Part shown: positions 51,800 to 64,000 of the stretch, one piece after another
Layout: each line of letters starts with the position of its first letter
Numbering within the stretch: position 1 is the first letter of the stretch
Assembly: GCA_037389465.1 (NCBI GenBank)
Contig: JAZARR010000082.1
Span: 2,964,501 to 3,028,500 of the forward strand
From: Baylisascaris procyonis
Lineage: Eukaryota > Nematoda > Chromadorea > Rhabditida > Ascarididae
Length of the DNA: 64,000 nt
Direction: 5' to 3'
Program-made: the position numbers and the translations under genes
Notes under the pieces: generated by a model
What the model saw: only the letters and a program-made list of their open reading frames with translations
What the model was told of the DNA's origin: nothing
Databases searched by the model: none

Positions 51800-53600
51800 T
51801 GATCAATGATATATTTGCTTTTATCCTTTATTATTGTTGTAATTGTAGAATTGAGCAAAAAAAATTGTTCGTCTGCAATGAGTCTATTGAATGAACGCCA
51901 CTAGCGAAAAGTGGCTTGAGAAAAATGCATTGTTAAGCACATACGAAGTAAATCGCAGTTACAGTGCCCTCCTAGCTCTCAACTAAATCAGTGATAGGTG
52001 GCCACCCACTTATCTAGTCGAATTTCACTTTAATCAGTGTAGTATTACTACAGCGAAGTTTCCTTGTGGAACACATGGGCAGAGAGTGGAAGGTGGAAGG
52101 GTGATAGTGTCTCCTTGCATGTGCGTTCCTCGAAATAAGATCAGGAGATGGCACCTCGATTGGCGGCCCATGCATCGGTTATCTGATGCTGCTTTAATGG
52201 GGACATCTTTTGATTCAAGCTTTTGACAGTTTTGGTGTCTATGATACCTTCACAAATTTTTTAAACGCATCCGTTCCAGTTTTTGGTGTCTCAGATCAAG
52301 TTATTAGCCTTTGTTAAAATAACGCAATGCTTATAAAATAATTCATTTTGCCTGTCGCTCCCTGAAAACAACTTCCAAATCACATCTGTCGTCAAAAACC
52401 AACTACCAAGGACATATGTGTCGGGCAACCGACGATCCTAACCAAAGGCAATTAGACATCCTTTTCAATTAACAAGTGACGGGAATCGCAACCTGACTCC
52501 ACCACTACTCTTCTTTCTAAATAAAATACGGTATAGATCGATTTCTGCAAAAACCTGGGTGAATGTAAATAATTCTTCCCTCATACTAATCCCGAACGAA
52601 TACTTGTCGAAAGGCATTTCCTTCCCCAGCTTGTAAGTGTAAAAACAACACCGAGACCACCAGCAACACCACTCGGATAGACGGACGCCACCCCATTTCT
52701 ATGTAAACATCCCCACCACACACTGCTAGATGAAATTGCAACATAGACCAGGTGGTAAAATCTCCCACATAACGCTCCTGAAGCACCGAACCGCACTCAG
52801 TTGAGTGTAAAAACCCCAACCTCAGTCAACTATCACACACTGGGTATTTCCCGAGCCGCTCGAAGCACAATCGAACCCACAACGTACTTGCGATTCGATC
52901 CCTTACAGTGCGAAACACATGCAATACTCAAGCTGTATCGTTTATTTTGCATTTCAGAGATTATTAACGCATTCATGCCTTCACGTTAAAATATTCAAGA
53001 AATCGAGCATCAATAAGAAAAACACAAAAACAGTAGCATCACAAATCATCCCTTGCGAACTTCCACGTCGTTTGCAAGATACGATATGCCATATCCATAG
53101 CAACGACATCAATTCCATACCAACAGGACGTTCGTTCAAAATCCATCCATCATCTGCTTTCCTTTTCTGCAATCAATTCACCATATATCAGAAACGATGA
53201 ATATTTATTACACCGATGCTATCACCATCTCCAAATTTCTACTACTACATCTTTTTACTTCAAAAGAATTTTGCATTTATTTCTAAACACTTTCTATTCG
53301 AAACAGAGAATAAGCCCTCACAATCTAATATTACCTAATAAACCGAAATAGTACGCTGCAAAAACAAACCTCTTAACGTTAGCCCCCCCCCCCCCAGAAT
53401 TACCTCCCAAGAAAAACTAAGTCATCCCAGAGTTACGATTCAAATTAGTTCTTTGAAATACTCACGCTAGATTCACATTACAATCACATATATGGTCCGC
53501 AGATGAACATCACGTAATCACCGCTCGCCATCATTCATTTTGCGCAACCTTCTCGAATATTATAAAGTCGGTCATCGGTAATGAACGGCCCTGCTTCTTA
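51800..53600. other. Composition change; weak minus-strand exon candidate
   Basis: The plus strand turns from T/G-rich to A/C-rich. One possible minus-strand terminal exon is 52361-52291 (TTTTCAG acceptor; SDRQNELFYKHCVILTKANN, stop). Another block begins at 53157 after TTGCAG (KRKADDGWILNERPV, GTATGG donor). Neither is joined to anything. Confidence 0.3.
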
Positions 53601-53623
53601 TTACAGACCACTGATAACGCAAT

Positions 53624-53789
53624 TCAACCATCGAGCATTTGCGAGATCGACGTTGCTTTCTTTTGCGAGATTTCATACAAACTACGCTCCATAAGAGATC
53701 GTTTAAGCATCCGAACCGCATTTAAGAGCCCTCTGGTTTCTTGCTCACGCATCACCGAATCGCGCCTCCGAGACGTCCACCACCATTCC
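53624..53789 (-). CDS. Candidate terminal exon, unknown protein
   Basis: After an ACTTTCAG acceptor (exon starts at 53789) one frame stays open to a TGA at 53624. It reads EWWWTSRRRDSVMREQETRG, then LLNAVRMLKRSLMERSLYEI and SQKKATSISQMLDG. The other two frames stop within 15 codons. The C-terminal part would form a basic amphipathic helix. No family recognised and the upstream exon is not identified. Confidence 0.33.
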
Positions 53790-55188
53790 CTGAAAGTATG
53801 CTTCCCCCTCCAGCGCTTCCACCCCCCCCCCCCTATCTGTATCCACGTTCCGGAAAAAGCTCCCCACAAGAGAAAAAGATGCCGTCAGACCGACAAATTT
53901 GAGCACTTAACTCAAACGCTCCTCTTTTTACTTCAATCAAGTGAACCGACCTTTCTTTACTCAAATGAGAGATTCTGTCCACGAAAAAGAATTTAACACA
54001 TCGACATATGCAGTTCCATGATAGGTATTAGAGCAGATATATGATTCTATTCGTGCATGCATGCCACGATATACATACACCGAATCGATATAAATAGCCA
54101 CATCGAAAGATAATTCGTCGTCAACAACCACTGACATACAGATAGCAATAATCGATCACCCGTGATCCTTTTCTTTCTAACAAATGCTTCTTTGTGCATC
54201 AGTTTGCTTCATTTCCAGGCCACTACTTCGCTTTTGCAATAGTGAGGCGACAATTGCCGGAAGCTATGTTATAGAATCCAACCGGAAATTTGTATTGCCA
54301 CAATGTCCTGACCATCAATATCCTCTTGAGAGAAAACAATTCAATAGCAAGTTAACTCCAAAGCGAATAACGTCGGAGTGAACATTCGAATTACAGGTTG
54401 AAAGATAATTGATTCGCATCGAAATGATCCTTCCTTCTAACAATTACATCGAAGTTCGCAGTAATATTCCATAATTGACTAGGATAGACTGCCTTGTACA
54501 GTAGTGCTGCAAATCTGTTCAAAACTCATGACGTACTTATGACGAACCATCCCCTTCCTCTACCAACTTCGCTCTGTATTGTCTGTCCGACAAATCACTG
54601 GCCGTTGTATCGCAGAGCTGTCAATATTTCGTGCAGCTTTTTCCTAGCCAGAATCACTCGCATATTACTGATGAAACTGGTTGAATTACCCCCCTAAAAT
54701 CGGTGACTTGCATACTACGTTCATACTTGAAGAGTGTTATCAAATTCCATTAACAAACAGTTACATCCCATGAGCGATCGGTTGTAGACTGAACAATATC
54801 GAAAACGGGCGATCGTTCATCGAATAAACATCTGCGGGAACCTTATTCGTACGCACAGATGACAACTTCGGAGGGGAATCGAAAGAACATCGAGAAAGAA
54901 CCACATGCTGTGGACACTCCTGGCATACTGGCAAGCATAATCGAGACCATATGACCAAACAACTCGAGAAGAAAGAACTGAATCCACTTGTAACGTCGAA
55001 CCATAATAGATCGATCCAATCCGATTCAACTTGGCTGGCACTGCAAAGATCAGTCGTCTTCACAAAGCAGCAACCTTTTCACTTTAGCCCATCACTCCCA
55101 AGCTATACACACTCGAAGGAAGGCTTCAGGAAGTTCTGTCTCTTCGCGTAACCCGTAAAGAAGACTCCACAATGCTAAGGATGCTCAC

Positions 55189-55348
55189 CTGGGTTAAGTC
55201 CATTTCGAACACTTCACCAATCTTGGCGTGCACAAGAAGGCCTTCGTCCATTCCTTCATAGACATCCCCGAACTGAATGAATCCTCGAAAACGACCATCA
55301 GTCGCTGCTACTGCTGTCCCCGACCGCCCAAGCCGCTCGAGCTCGTTG
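55189..55348 (-). CDS. Candidate internal exon, unknown protein
   Basis: A 160-nt block lies between a GTGCAG acceptor and a GTGAGC donor. Only one of three frames is open, giving one base plus 53 codons that include RGFIQFGDVYEGMDEGLLVH and AKIGEVFEMDLTQ. It is about half G+C and reads as folded protein. This is the best-looking exon in the right part, but I cannot name the family. Confidence 0.45.
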
Positions 55349-57592
55349 CTGCACAGTTGAATTGACCACAGAAAACACGGAGTTTTGATGCGATCCAAGT
55401 ACGCTACACAAACCACAAATACAGTCCATGACGTCCATCAAGCACCAACGCCGGTCGACAAGAGTGATGACGTCGACCAATCAGAACGCGTACGGGGTGA
55501 AACAAACCTCCCACACTTCAAATATCTTTTAGCATGCGACAACCTCCTCATGTTAACACCTATGGCAGACATTCCGTACAATAAAACAGGACGAAATATG
55601 CCGTATTTTACTAATTTGAGCGATTTGATGAGGATTACGTAACAATACATCCTTGATATTCTCTCTCCAAAACAATAAGTAAGATTACGCGTAATGATAG
55701 CCTTTCTATCCTGACAGCACATGATCCGCCGCGTTTGCCTTATCCCATTCATCGACAGCCAAAGAACTGTGATGCCATAACCGTCGACTGACCGCTCGAT
55801 TTACTTGGTGACATCGTGGTCGACTGATCAAAAGCCATGAGACAAACGGGGAGTACCGACCAAAGTACCAAAGTAGCTCGAAGCCTCACACACCGTTATC
55901 ACTGTAACAAATCGCCACTGTCTCCTAGGTTTAACTGACTTGCTGAAGACGCTTAACGTTACAGATAACGCCACTCTTGCCTAGGAATGCCAAGCCATAG
56001 GTTAGAGCAAAACACCGTCTTCGTTTTAGCATCAAAACACTTAAACGCGCTGTCCACTGCCTCTAGCCTTTGTTCACTCTCCTTTTTAGCTTGCATCACG
56101 TTTACTTTGCATCCGCATCCACTTTCTTGTTCATTAAAAAAACGCGATATATTGAAAAAATTAGGAGATCACAACGAAACCCTTACTTGAAGTAACGATT
56201 GCTCCGCTGTATACAGATATGAAAGTCGCAATAATCTCTCCGACAAGCCGGTGTTTCGGAACAGATGTTAACGAATTGTTTCTTCACAAAGCATGATGAT
56301 GGGACTCCAAATGAAACATATCTGAGAAGTATGACACTCGCCCGCTGCACTTAGGTTTTAATATGTCCAACGACAGCAATTGATGCAACACAGTTGAAGA
56401 TGACGTGATACCGACGTTGAAAGTGATGATTTGTGGTGCGAAGAAATTCATGAGATGGCGTCTCTTCTGCTGGTAACGCTGCTGAAACTCATTCCCCGCC
56501 CCCCCCCCAAAACCCTTCCCAGTTTCCCTGAGTCCCTTCCTCCCAGCACTTCCTATTTCACCTCTCGTCAGCCTTCTTCACCGAAAATTTTAATTCTCTA
56601 GCGAACTGACGTCACACTTCAACAATTTTAAAAACAAAAGAAACCTGATGAACCGTTCTTCCAGCCCACTTCATCAAATGAACTGACCTCTGATGCACAC
56701 TGTTTGCAGCCCACTTCGATCACCTCAACGGATGTACTCGAGCGCTATGTTCAACTCAGCTGGTTTCGTCACTGAAGAGAAAGCGAGGACGGGGATCGTA
56801 ATACAACAGCTTCACTTCATAATCACAGCCGAACATCTACGATTGCACAACGCATGAAAGGACGCATGCTTATGATCACAGCCGCAGTCCGGAAAGACTG
56901 AGAATAGAATGCGACGGCGAGTTGTTGAAATCACTGGAGCTACGGCCAAATCGAGTCAACGAGCTCGCGCCATAATTACTCCCCACTGTTGGGCAGACAG
57001 CGAAAGCGATAGAAATAACGTGCAACTGTTTAAGTCGTCCACAATGCACACAACCTGGAATGAAAACTCGTTGCACGGGTCTGGAAAACACCGCACACCC
57101 AGCCCCGCTATCATTATGCTCCACGTAATGGGACAACAGGATGATGACCAGATAAAACTAACACTTTCGAAGATTTGCTTCCGGAATGATGCCAAACCGC
57201 CGATCCTACATTTTGTCACCCCTCTCGAAACATTTCTCTAACGTGAATATCTCTTCTTGCATCTTCCATCCCTCCGAAGTTTCTAACTCAAAACCATCAT
57301 GAAAACCGAAAATTTGTAGAACTGAGTACGGAATGGATGTAAGTCAGAAACCGAATCCACTCCACTTCGAAGATCCTGGCACAACGAAATTTCCTTGATG
57401 CTGATGCATAGGATCTTCCGCAAATGGTCATCAATTGCACTTGGGCGGGCACGCGAGTGAATAGAGAGGCACGTTTGTCGAACGATTAGGACATCACAAA
57501 ATTCTGACGAAAAAAAACTCGAAATTTCTCGAATGATGACCATGCCAACCAACGACGCTTTCGATGCGGGCTTGTTCAATGGTAGCGCTCGC

Positions 57593-58088
57593 TCAACAGT
57601 GAATCGAATAAGTTCGCAATAGATGCCGACGAAGAAACCTCGTCAACAGCCCAATAAAAAGACTTTGTAAAGCCATCCTGAAATTCAAATCAATATCCTC
57701 GCTCCCCCACTCCCCACAAACCACGAATCGAGAGGAGATTATCGAAATCACAAACACTGCAGATTGTTCGTATCCTTCGTCGCTGCGCTGTCACGGTGGA
57801 ACATTACAAATTTTGCTGCTCGTTGTGTCTTCACCTACTACTGATCCTTTGAAAATATCCACTGCTCCAATCACTGTGCGGCTTTCTCCGCTGCATGGTT
57901 GCCTCGCCGTAACTGCTCGTCGATGCCACGTTCACGTTGAACATGTTCACCTATTTGCCCCACGAACCTCGGTCTTCCGCAGAATACTACCCTCTCCAAG
58001 TTCCTGTGACATCCACTGATGTCGAATTTGACGCCAGACGGTCATAACGCGCCGTACTCGAGCCGAACAACCGACCACTTTCACTGTG
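57593..58088 (-). CDS. Candidate exon pair, unknown protein
   Basis: Exon 58088-57951 (TTTTCAG acceptor, GTGAAC donor) and exon 57677-57593 (ATTTCAG acceptor) join in phase. The product includes VRRVMTVWRQIRHQWMSQEL and then MALQSLFIGLLTRFLRRHLL to a stop. A second frame through both blocks is also open (SGRLFGSSTARYDRLASNST; DGFTKSFYWAVDEVSSSASI), though it lacks a good donor between them. The exon structure is therefore better supported than the reading frame. Confidence 0.3.
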
Positions 58089-58089
58089 C

Positions 58090-61000
58090 TGAAAAGAGAT
58101 GTCTCTAGCTTTCATATTTCTGAAGAGGACAACAGTGCACTTGTACCAAACCATTTCTTACCAAGAAATGCACACAAGAAGATCAAGGCCCCAATTTCCT
58201 ATGGTTTTATGCACAACGCATACCGCATCCTGAGAGGAAAAGAACACCCCTTCCCATGCAGCTCACATTAGCCAACCTCTGGACGCACCTTATTGATAAC
58301 ATTTCTTGCTCTCCAACAGCAGTAGCGCCATGGAATCCTTCATACGTCGCCCGAGCTCTTCGAATCTCTTACTACTTTTTCCGAATTCTTCGAGCCGAAA
58401 AAGACCACAGGATCTTTCACATCGCAGCCCGCCTTCACTTGCCGCGACCAAGTATAAACCTTTGCCGCAATACAGTGCCGTTCTGTTCATTCCTTGTTGT
58501 CGGTTGAACATAGAGCATCCCATCGCTACCAAACTTCGCCATCAAGACCCATCACGACGTGATACTGAAACGAAACTACCCGCCCTCCCCTTCCCCAATC
58601 CCCTGTAACAGAAGAACTAAGTCGACAGAAATTACCCAAGCATCCTAAACAAGTTCTTTGCAAATACCCAAACCTGAATCATATATGCATAAAATTCGAA
58701 GACTTTCGCAGTCACAGAATAAAATTCGCTCGATCAACCATTTCTCAACTTGTAGCCCGTCAAAGCTCAATTTACTCTTTTCGAATGGTCACATACTTGA
58801 AACTTCTCGCATACCCACATTTGCTGAACTACTGCTAATGAAGTATAGCATCAATAATAATAAAATGTTTCTCAGACTTCCCACTGATGTATAGCAACGT
58901 TAACCTCTCCTCGCATTCAGTGATTATGATTCCACATCAGTAATGATCACCGAGGACCACTGCACGCGTACATCTCAAATTGTCGGTCGACAATGCCAAA
59001 CACAATGCACAAATATATAGCCATTGATATCCCACGAACTCCCACAATGAATCGCCAGCAAAAAGAAGCGCTTTGATGTTTTCACGGAAAGCAACTTCCC
59101 CTCGAGTCAACGCTGCAACCAACGATCCCTTCGAAACATTCCTACGAACCGTATGAAGAAATTACGTAAAGATGAAAACGAATAGAGAAAACTATGCTTC
59201 CAAATGACAAAGGTTTTCGTCGACATTTGCGACACCTGTCAAAAATTGATTGTCAGTACATTTGAGATCCAACCTCAAACTTCAAACTCGAAAATTTCAC
59301 CAACCAAAAGAATGCACGCTGCATAATGTGATTCAACCCGATAATTTCATATAGAAGCTCTTGGAGGAACCTGATTGGCGTTTCCTGTGCTTGAACCCTC
59401 AATAACTCAACAGACCGCTGTCGACGAAAAGGTTATTCCTCTCATATCCTTATATCACCATAAGTATGCGCGAACCGATTTTCTACTAGTTGCTTCGTCT
59501 GCTCCACTTCGAAGACAGCACAATTATATCGGCTGTATATTTGCGTGTTTGCTAACGATTAAATGAAGTCTCATGTTCAATGCAGCAGTCGAATATTCGT
59601 CCGATGTCGTCATGTCTCTTATGCACTTCGAGGAAAAGCATCACGGAAAACAAGTCCACAAATAACTGAAATACAATCGCCCCTCCCTCCCCCTACCTAA
59701 ACACACTGGTAAACACGTAAAAATGCATGCTATCAAATAATGTTCCAATGTCACATTAAAAAAAAAACTTGTTCAGTCATTGGAAATGACAAATAAGAAG
59801 TTTGGAAATCAGAATAACTGAGGTCTCTTACCGTCCTACGATAATGGAATCTCTTCATTAATACAAGATGAACGAATTCTGCACGCAATAAACGCCACTT
59901 TTTATCCAATAGTACCAATTATCTAACACGTACTCAAACCACTTGATATATTTCACCCGAACGACTATTCAAAACCAAGTCATAACCAAAGGGCGACAAA
60001 TATGCTCAAATCGTATGACAGACCGATTTCACCTGGCGCTACAATAAAACAATCTGTTCTCCTGCACAAGATTCGCCAATAAGAACAGTCTTAGTGAAGC
60101 CGTACGAAGCATCGCCAGCAAGTCACCTCTACATTTCTACACGCATTTGCATTTACCACAATTTAAGCATCGTTCTTTCAGATGCTCACAGTAAATAGAA
60201 TGACCGACGAAGACAAAGAAAGTCAACCTTTCGTGTCTTCCTTGTTTATCACCTGTTCTTCGATGAAAAAAGACATCACGCTGACACATTAGCTCAACCA
60301 AACATTGTCCATAGAAAACAATTCTGCGATATGAGATTTGACTGGTCGATAAAAGCTCTGCTATACGGTGGACGCTCGGATCAAAGCAGGCGTATAGAAC
60401 TGATAACGGCAGCATTAATGAACGCATGATAGCACGGACACTCGGGCATAATCGCAATGTTCTGATAGAATAACACGGGTGCAGCTTTTCGTTGCCATCA
60501 CATTCACCCAATACGCGAGCGCAATCGCAATGTTCTGATAAGATATAATACGAATGCATCTTTTGGTTGCCACCACATTTGCTCGCCAAAGAAAATGCCT
60601 TATAAAGAGCGCTTTGTCATTTCGCCATGAAATGATTCGGCCTTCTGTGGATCTGCAACGCTCAACAAACCTTTCGTTTCTCAGCAAACAGGCTGTTATG
60701 GTGTAAACAGATCAGCTACTTCTTCTAAGAAAAAAAACAAACAATTTCTTCTCAAAAATTTTTCCAGCTTATATTGCCTAGGACTTCGAGATTATAGGCA
60801 ACAGATTTGCCAATGAAAATGATTCAAACATTGCACGTCTTCACGAATATGTTGATTGGATACAAGAAGCCAATCAAGTGGATTCATTAACCTCAAACTG
60901 GATTAAACAAAGCATGTCCACAGAAGCATTTTACTCATTAATTGGACGACGAAACGCGGTCGCAAAGAAGTGTGGCACTAAATTTTTCAACCGAAAAGAA

Positions 61001-64000
61001 GCAACCATAGAAGACCTACAAGTACCAAACTCACGTCACCATTGGTGGACTTGCTACTGTCTCCGGCTGCAACACGGCAAAGCTCTTAGCGCTCCGGCTC
61101 TAGCCTTAGGCATGTCAGACTCCTTCATAAAAATCGACCTCCATTCCTGCGTCTCGCATTCATTTTACCAGCGCTGTTCGGATTTCCCGCAACGCATATA
61201 TTCTGGTGTACTTCAGGCGCACTCGCACTCCGGTGGTACGCATATTTCCGATTGCTTTGCGCTCATCGCCTTCTCGCTGCGACCTTCTTTTACATGTGGT
61301 GCCGGAAAACGGTTAGATGCAAAATCACTCCCCCCCCCTCCCCAAAAAAAAAAGATGAAAGAAGAAAACGTACTTTCACATAAATGAACATAGAAAAGGA
61401 ATTTGCCCTATGGATCTTCATATTCACGATTAATCCGTCCCTTTCAAGCGTTGTGGACAGGCCCGAGATCTTCTCCCAAGTGCAACAAGGAAACCCCTAA
61501 GGATAAATCACCAAAGGAAATCTCAAGCACCAAAATTACAAAGTACATCCTTGTCCGTGTACACAAGCAGTGCTCACCAAGTAAACAAGTACATGAAGGA
61601 ACCTGTAGCTTTCGCAATGCCAATCACTCTCGAAAAGAAGCGTCCATATTTGTTGCAATGTGAAAGACACACACTACCTCAACCAGCCACAAGCGCAATC
61701 CATCGCCACAGTGAATTCATACAGCAAACTTGTTGAGTGTTATAGCGCTGCCGTCAACTACCGCTGCCATGCGCATACATCAACTCTATCGGTTTCAACA
61801 CGCGTCTCAGAAGCTGCCGGCAAATATTTCCAAACGTTGGAAGATATAGGCCAATATTTCGTGCACGGCACATATGAAAGGACTTTGGGATATAAGGACC
61901 TTGTCGATGGCGGTTTCAACCAGGTGACAAAGATGGTCGCTACGCAAGACTTTCGAAATTGAAAGTCGTCATCAACGAGCGCATCGCACTGCCACTCAAA
62001 GACACTGAAAAATATCAGCAAAAAACCCCACCCCGCCACATCATCATAGAAAGTTTTCATTAATCATCACTGCTTTATTCTAAATTGACTAATGCACAAG
62101 GATAAAATGAAACGAAGACAAATAACAAGCAATCCCATTTCTTCCATAACCCTTCTTCTTTCAGGCTTCACATTTTCCGTACGCTCTCTTCGTGCTCCAA
62201 AATAGTTTTCGGCGACTGCCTCCGACGAAATGTTCTTCAATTTACAGCGAGACCCTCTAGTCAATGGAGTGCAGTAAGCGCATACATCAACTCTACTGAA
62301 CTTCAATCAACTATGACATTGACGAATTGCCCATTCATTTTGACAGAATATTTGTTTAGGCAACACTCATTCCTTGCATCTCGTTTTAGATAACACTGAT
62401 TCCAGCGGATATCTCGCTAAATTCAACAAAATTAGCGCTCGCGCTATCGGGGTATAATATACAGTGCACCATTTTTGCTGCTTTTGTATAAGATGCTTCA
62501 AGCATCGTCCACATCAGCGCCAACAAACTGTCATAAAAAGGACTTATAATTGAAGACCCCTCGATTGGATGTATTCTCTATGCCATTTCTTTTAGCTTCC
62601 TGGTGCATCAAGGCAGGGCGAACTGTGGCTACTTCAGTGGTCCAAAATAACGTAAATAACCGGAACTGCAATGAAATGACCTGACGAAAATCGTTGGATT
62701 TGCGACTGTTCAAACCAAAAGCCGTAGGCAATGTCGGTGAGTGGACTAGTTGGTTGGTAGCTGGGAAGTTGAGCCTTCTGTATCCGTGCACGCTTGCCGT
62801 CATGTACTCGCAATCGCCACAACGATGCATCTGCTCAGTTCCCGGATGCGGACGTAGTGTGAGGTCTCCCGACTCGATTTCTGCTTTCATTGTCAATTTT
62901 TCGCTTCACTCTTCAAATTTCGCTACAACTCGCCCTCACTCTTCGAGCTTCCTCTATATTTTTCCTCAAAAGTTTCCAGTGTTTATATCTTTTCTCAATG
63001 ATATATTCGAGTAATCAGACGTCAGGGGCACCTTCTAGTAAGAAAAGGCCTCAGGTCAAATTAAGCACCTCAGGTCAAAGTGCTACCCCAAAGGAAACTT
63101 CTACCGCTTCCCAAGAAGCGCGACAGCAAAAGCGTGCAACGACTCAATCGTCGTATTTCTTCTCATTGCAAGTCGACCATATATTCATAATAGGCTTAGA
63201 CTCACATAGTCCACTTCTTTTCCATTCTATAAATTGCTTGTTTATGTGCCTGCCACATTACCACCTCTTTTTTTGCAATAACAAGTGATGACCCATCATG
63301 TGTAAAGAACAAGACGCTGAATCTGCAGACCCCTACCGCGAAGAAATCGAAATCCCAGAAAAACAACAACATTACAGTCCATGGCGTACATCATTCCATG
63401 ATCGAAGAGTTAATGACAACAATGCTTCGAGAACAAAAATATACTGACAGTCCAATTCTGAAAACAGAGTAGTCCAGTTCTTGATTTCAAATAAGCATTA
63501 TCCCTCAGACGATGTCGAGGAAACACAACTGCATCCGATGATGACATCTTCCCAGAAATGCTACCAACTGCACCACTCCACATCGAAACTTAATGCAATT
63601 CATTCACATTTAGCAGCATGCTATCCGTTCACTACATGCGTTAATAGAAACTTGGTAGATCTATTGGCGAAGAGTGACCCTGTAGGCAAGTCCTCTTGGC
63701 ATGAAAAACCCAACCGTTTGGCTCGATCAACACCTCTTCTTGCTGAAACTTCCACATCGATCGCTGTCACCTATGACCATTTCGACACTAAGCAAATGTT
63801 TCACCGAGATGACTGCTCTTGCCATCGAAACAACTACTGTCCGTCAACGCCGAACATAAAAAATCGAAAAAACCTCCTTCAAATTCAGAAAAAAAAAAGA
63901 TCGTAAAATTAACAATTTCGTTGAACACCAAACCACGATGCATCGACAGAAACGGCGTTGCTGCTCGACCTTCCCGAGCACTAGCCGCATCGCACAACCA
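58090..64000. other. Right end: A/C-rich plus strand, unresolved coding
   Basis: Open frames occur on both strands. Minus-strand examples are a helix-like segment in 58430-58290 (RLEEFGKSSKRFEELGRRMK) and a block at 62296-62130. Plus-strand examples are 60783-61030 (RLHEYVDWIQEANQVDSLTS) and Ser/Lys-rich frames at 63016-63480. An A/C-rich strand is poor in stop codons, so open plus-strand frames are expected by chance. I cannot assign genes here. A 73-bp tandem duplication is listed separately. Confidence 0.35.
60451..60590. repeat. Tandem duplication, period 73 bp
   Basis: ATCGCAATGTTCTGATA starts at 60451 and again at 60524. Each copy continues into a similar GCATCTTTTGGTTGCCACCA-type segment with about a dozen differences. 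The duplication underlies part of a 150-aa minus-strand ORF. Confidence 0.75.

Noticed and set aside
60137..60589. 150-aa minus-strand ORF as a gene
   Set aside because: Part of it is a frame-shifting 73-bp tandem duplication and no domain is recognisable.
61800..61931. Plus-strand frame EAAGKYFQTLEDIGQYF resembling an I-BAR (IMD) domain segment
   Set aside because: The resemblance is short and spacing upstream does not fit; strand composition also argues against plus-strand coding.
63049..63079. Two AGGTCA nuclear-receptor half-sites 19 bases apart
   Set aside because: The spacing is not one of the common direct-repeat spacings and the motif is part of a short direct repeat; chance is likely.

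Overview
This window reads as nuclear DNA of a nematode, most likely a parasitic or free-living species with a large AT-rich genome. The reasons are AT-rich sequence, spliced genes with TTTCAG/TTTTAG acceptors, introns from a few hundred bases to several kb, and three confidently assembled genes belonging to families with well-known nematode members. There is no sign of a prokaryotic operon, ribosome-binding site or CRISPR array. The species call is inference from composition and gene structure. No rRNA or mitochondrial marker is present to settle it.

Left part (about 1-11.6 kb): one exon-like block at 191-389, then a six-exon globin gene on the minus strand (2204-11605, 295 aa). Its introns carry a (TA)n tract, degenerate tRNA-like sequences, and a 297-bp palindromic foldback element whose arms each contain a head-to-head tRNA-like unit.

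Middle-left (11.6-26.3 kb): largely gene-poor. It holds a decayed Penelope-like retroelement (GIY-YIG endonuclease pieces plus a hammerhead-like motif), several microsatellites and small tandem repeats, one intact 65-codon ORF and one signal-peptide-like first exon.

Centre (26.27-40.32 kb, plus strand): a 19-exon gene, about 815 aa, for the ZC3H14/SUT-2/Nab2 poly(A)-RNA-binding protein. It has the N-terminal PWI-like domain, an Arg/Lys/Glu/Ser-rich middle, and five C-terminal CCCH zinc fingers. Its frame stays open through all 19 exons.

Middle-right (40.3-51.8 kb): a speculative Cys-rich spliced gene near 44.7-45.3 kb, then a four-exon REEP5/YOP-1 family ER-shaping protein (48299-51799, 178 aa). 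Intron 1 of that gene contains an ORF broken at an A14 run and a tRNA-like relic.

Right part (51.8-64 kb): base composition changes. G+C rises and the plus strand becomes A/C-rich with C-runs, the mirror image of the plus-strand genes to its left. Several exon-like blocks with matching splice sites lie on the minus strand. I infer one or more minus-strand genes here but cannot name or assemble them.

The three firm genes (oxygen/heme-binding globin, nuclear RNA-binding protein, ER membrane-curvature protein) have unrelated jobs. The globin and ZC3H14 genes are divergent, and the REEP gene follows ZC3H14 in the same orientation.
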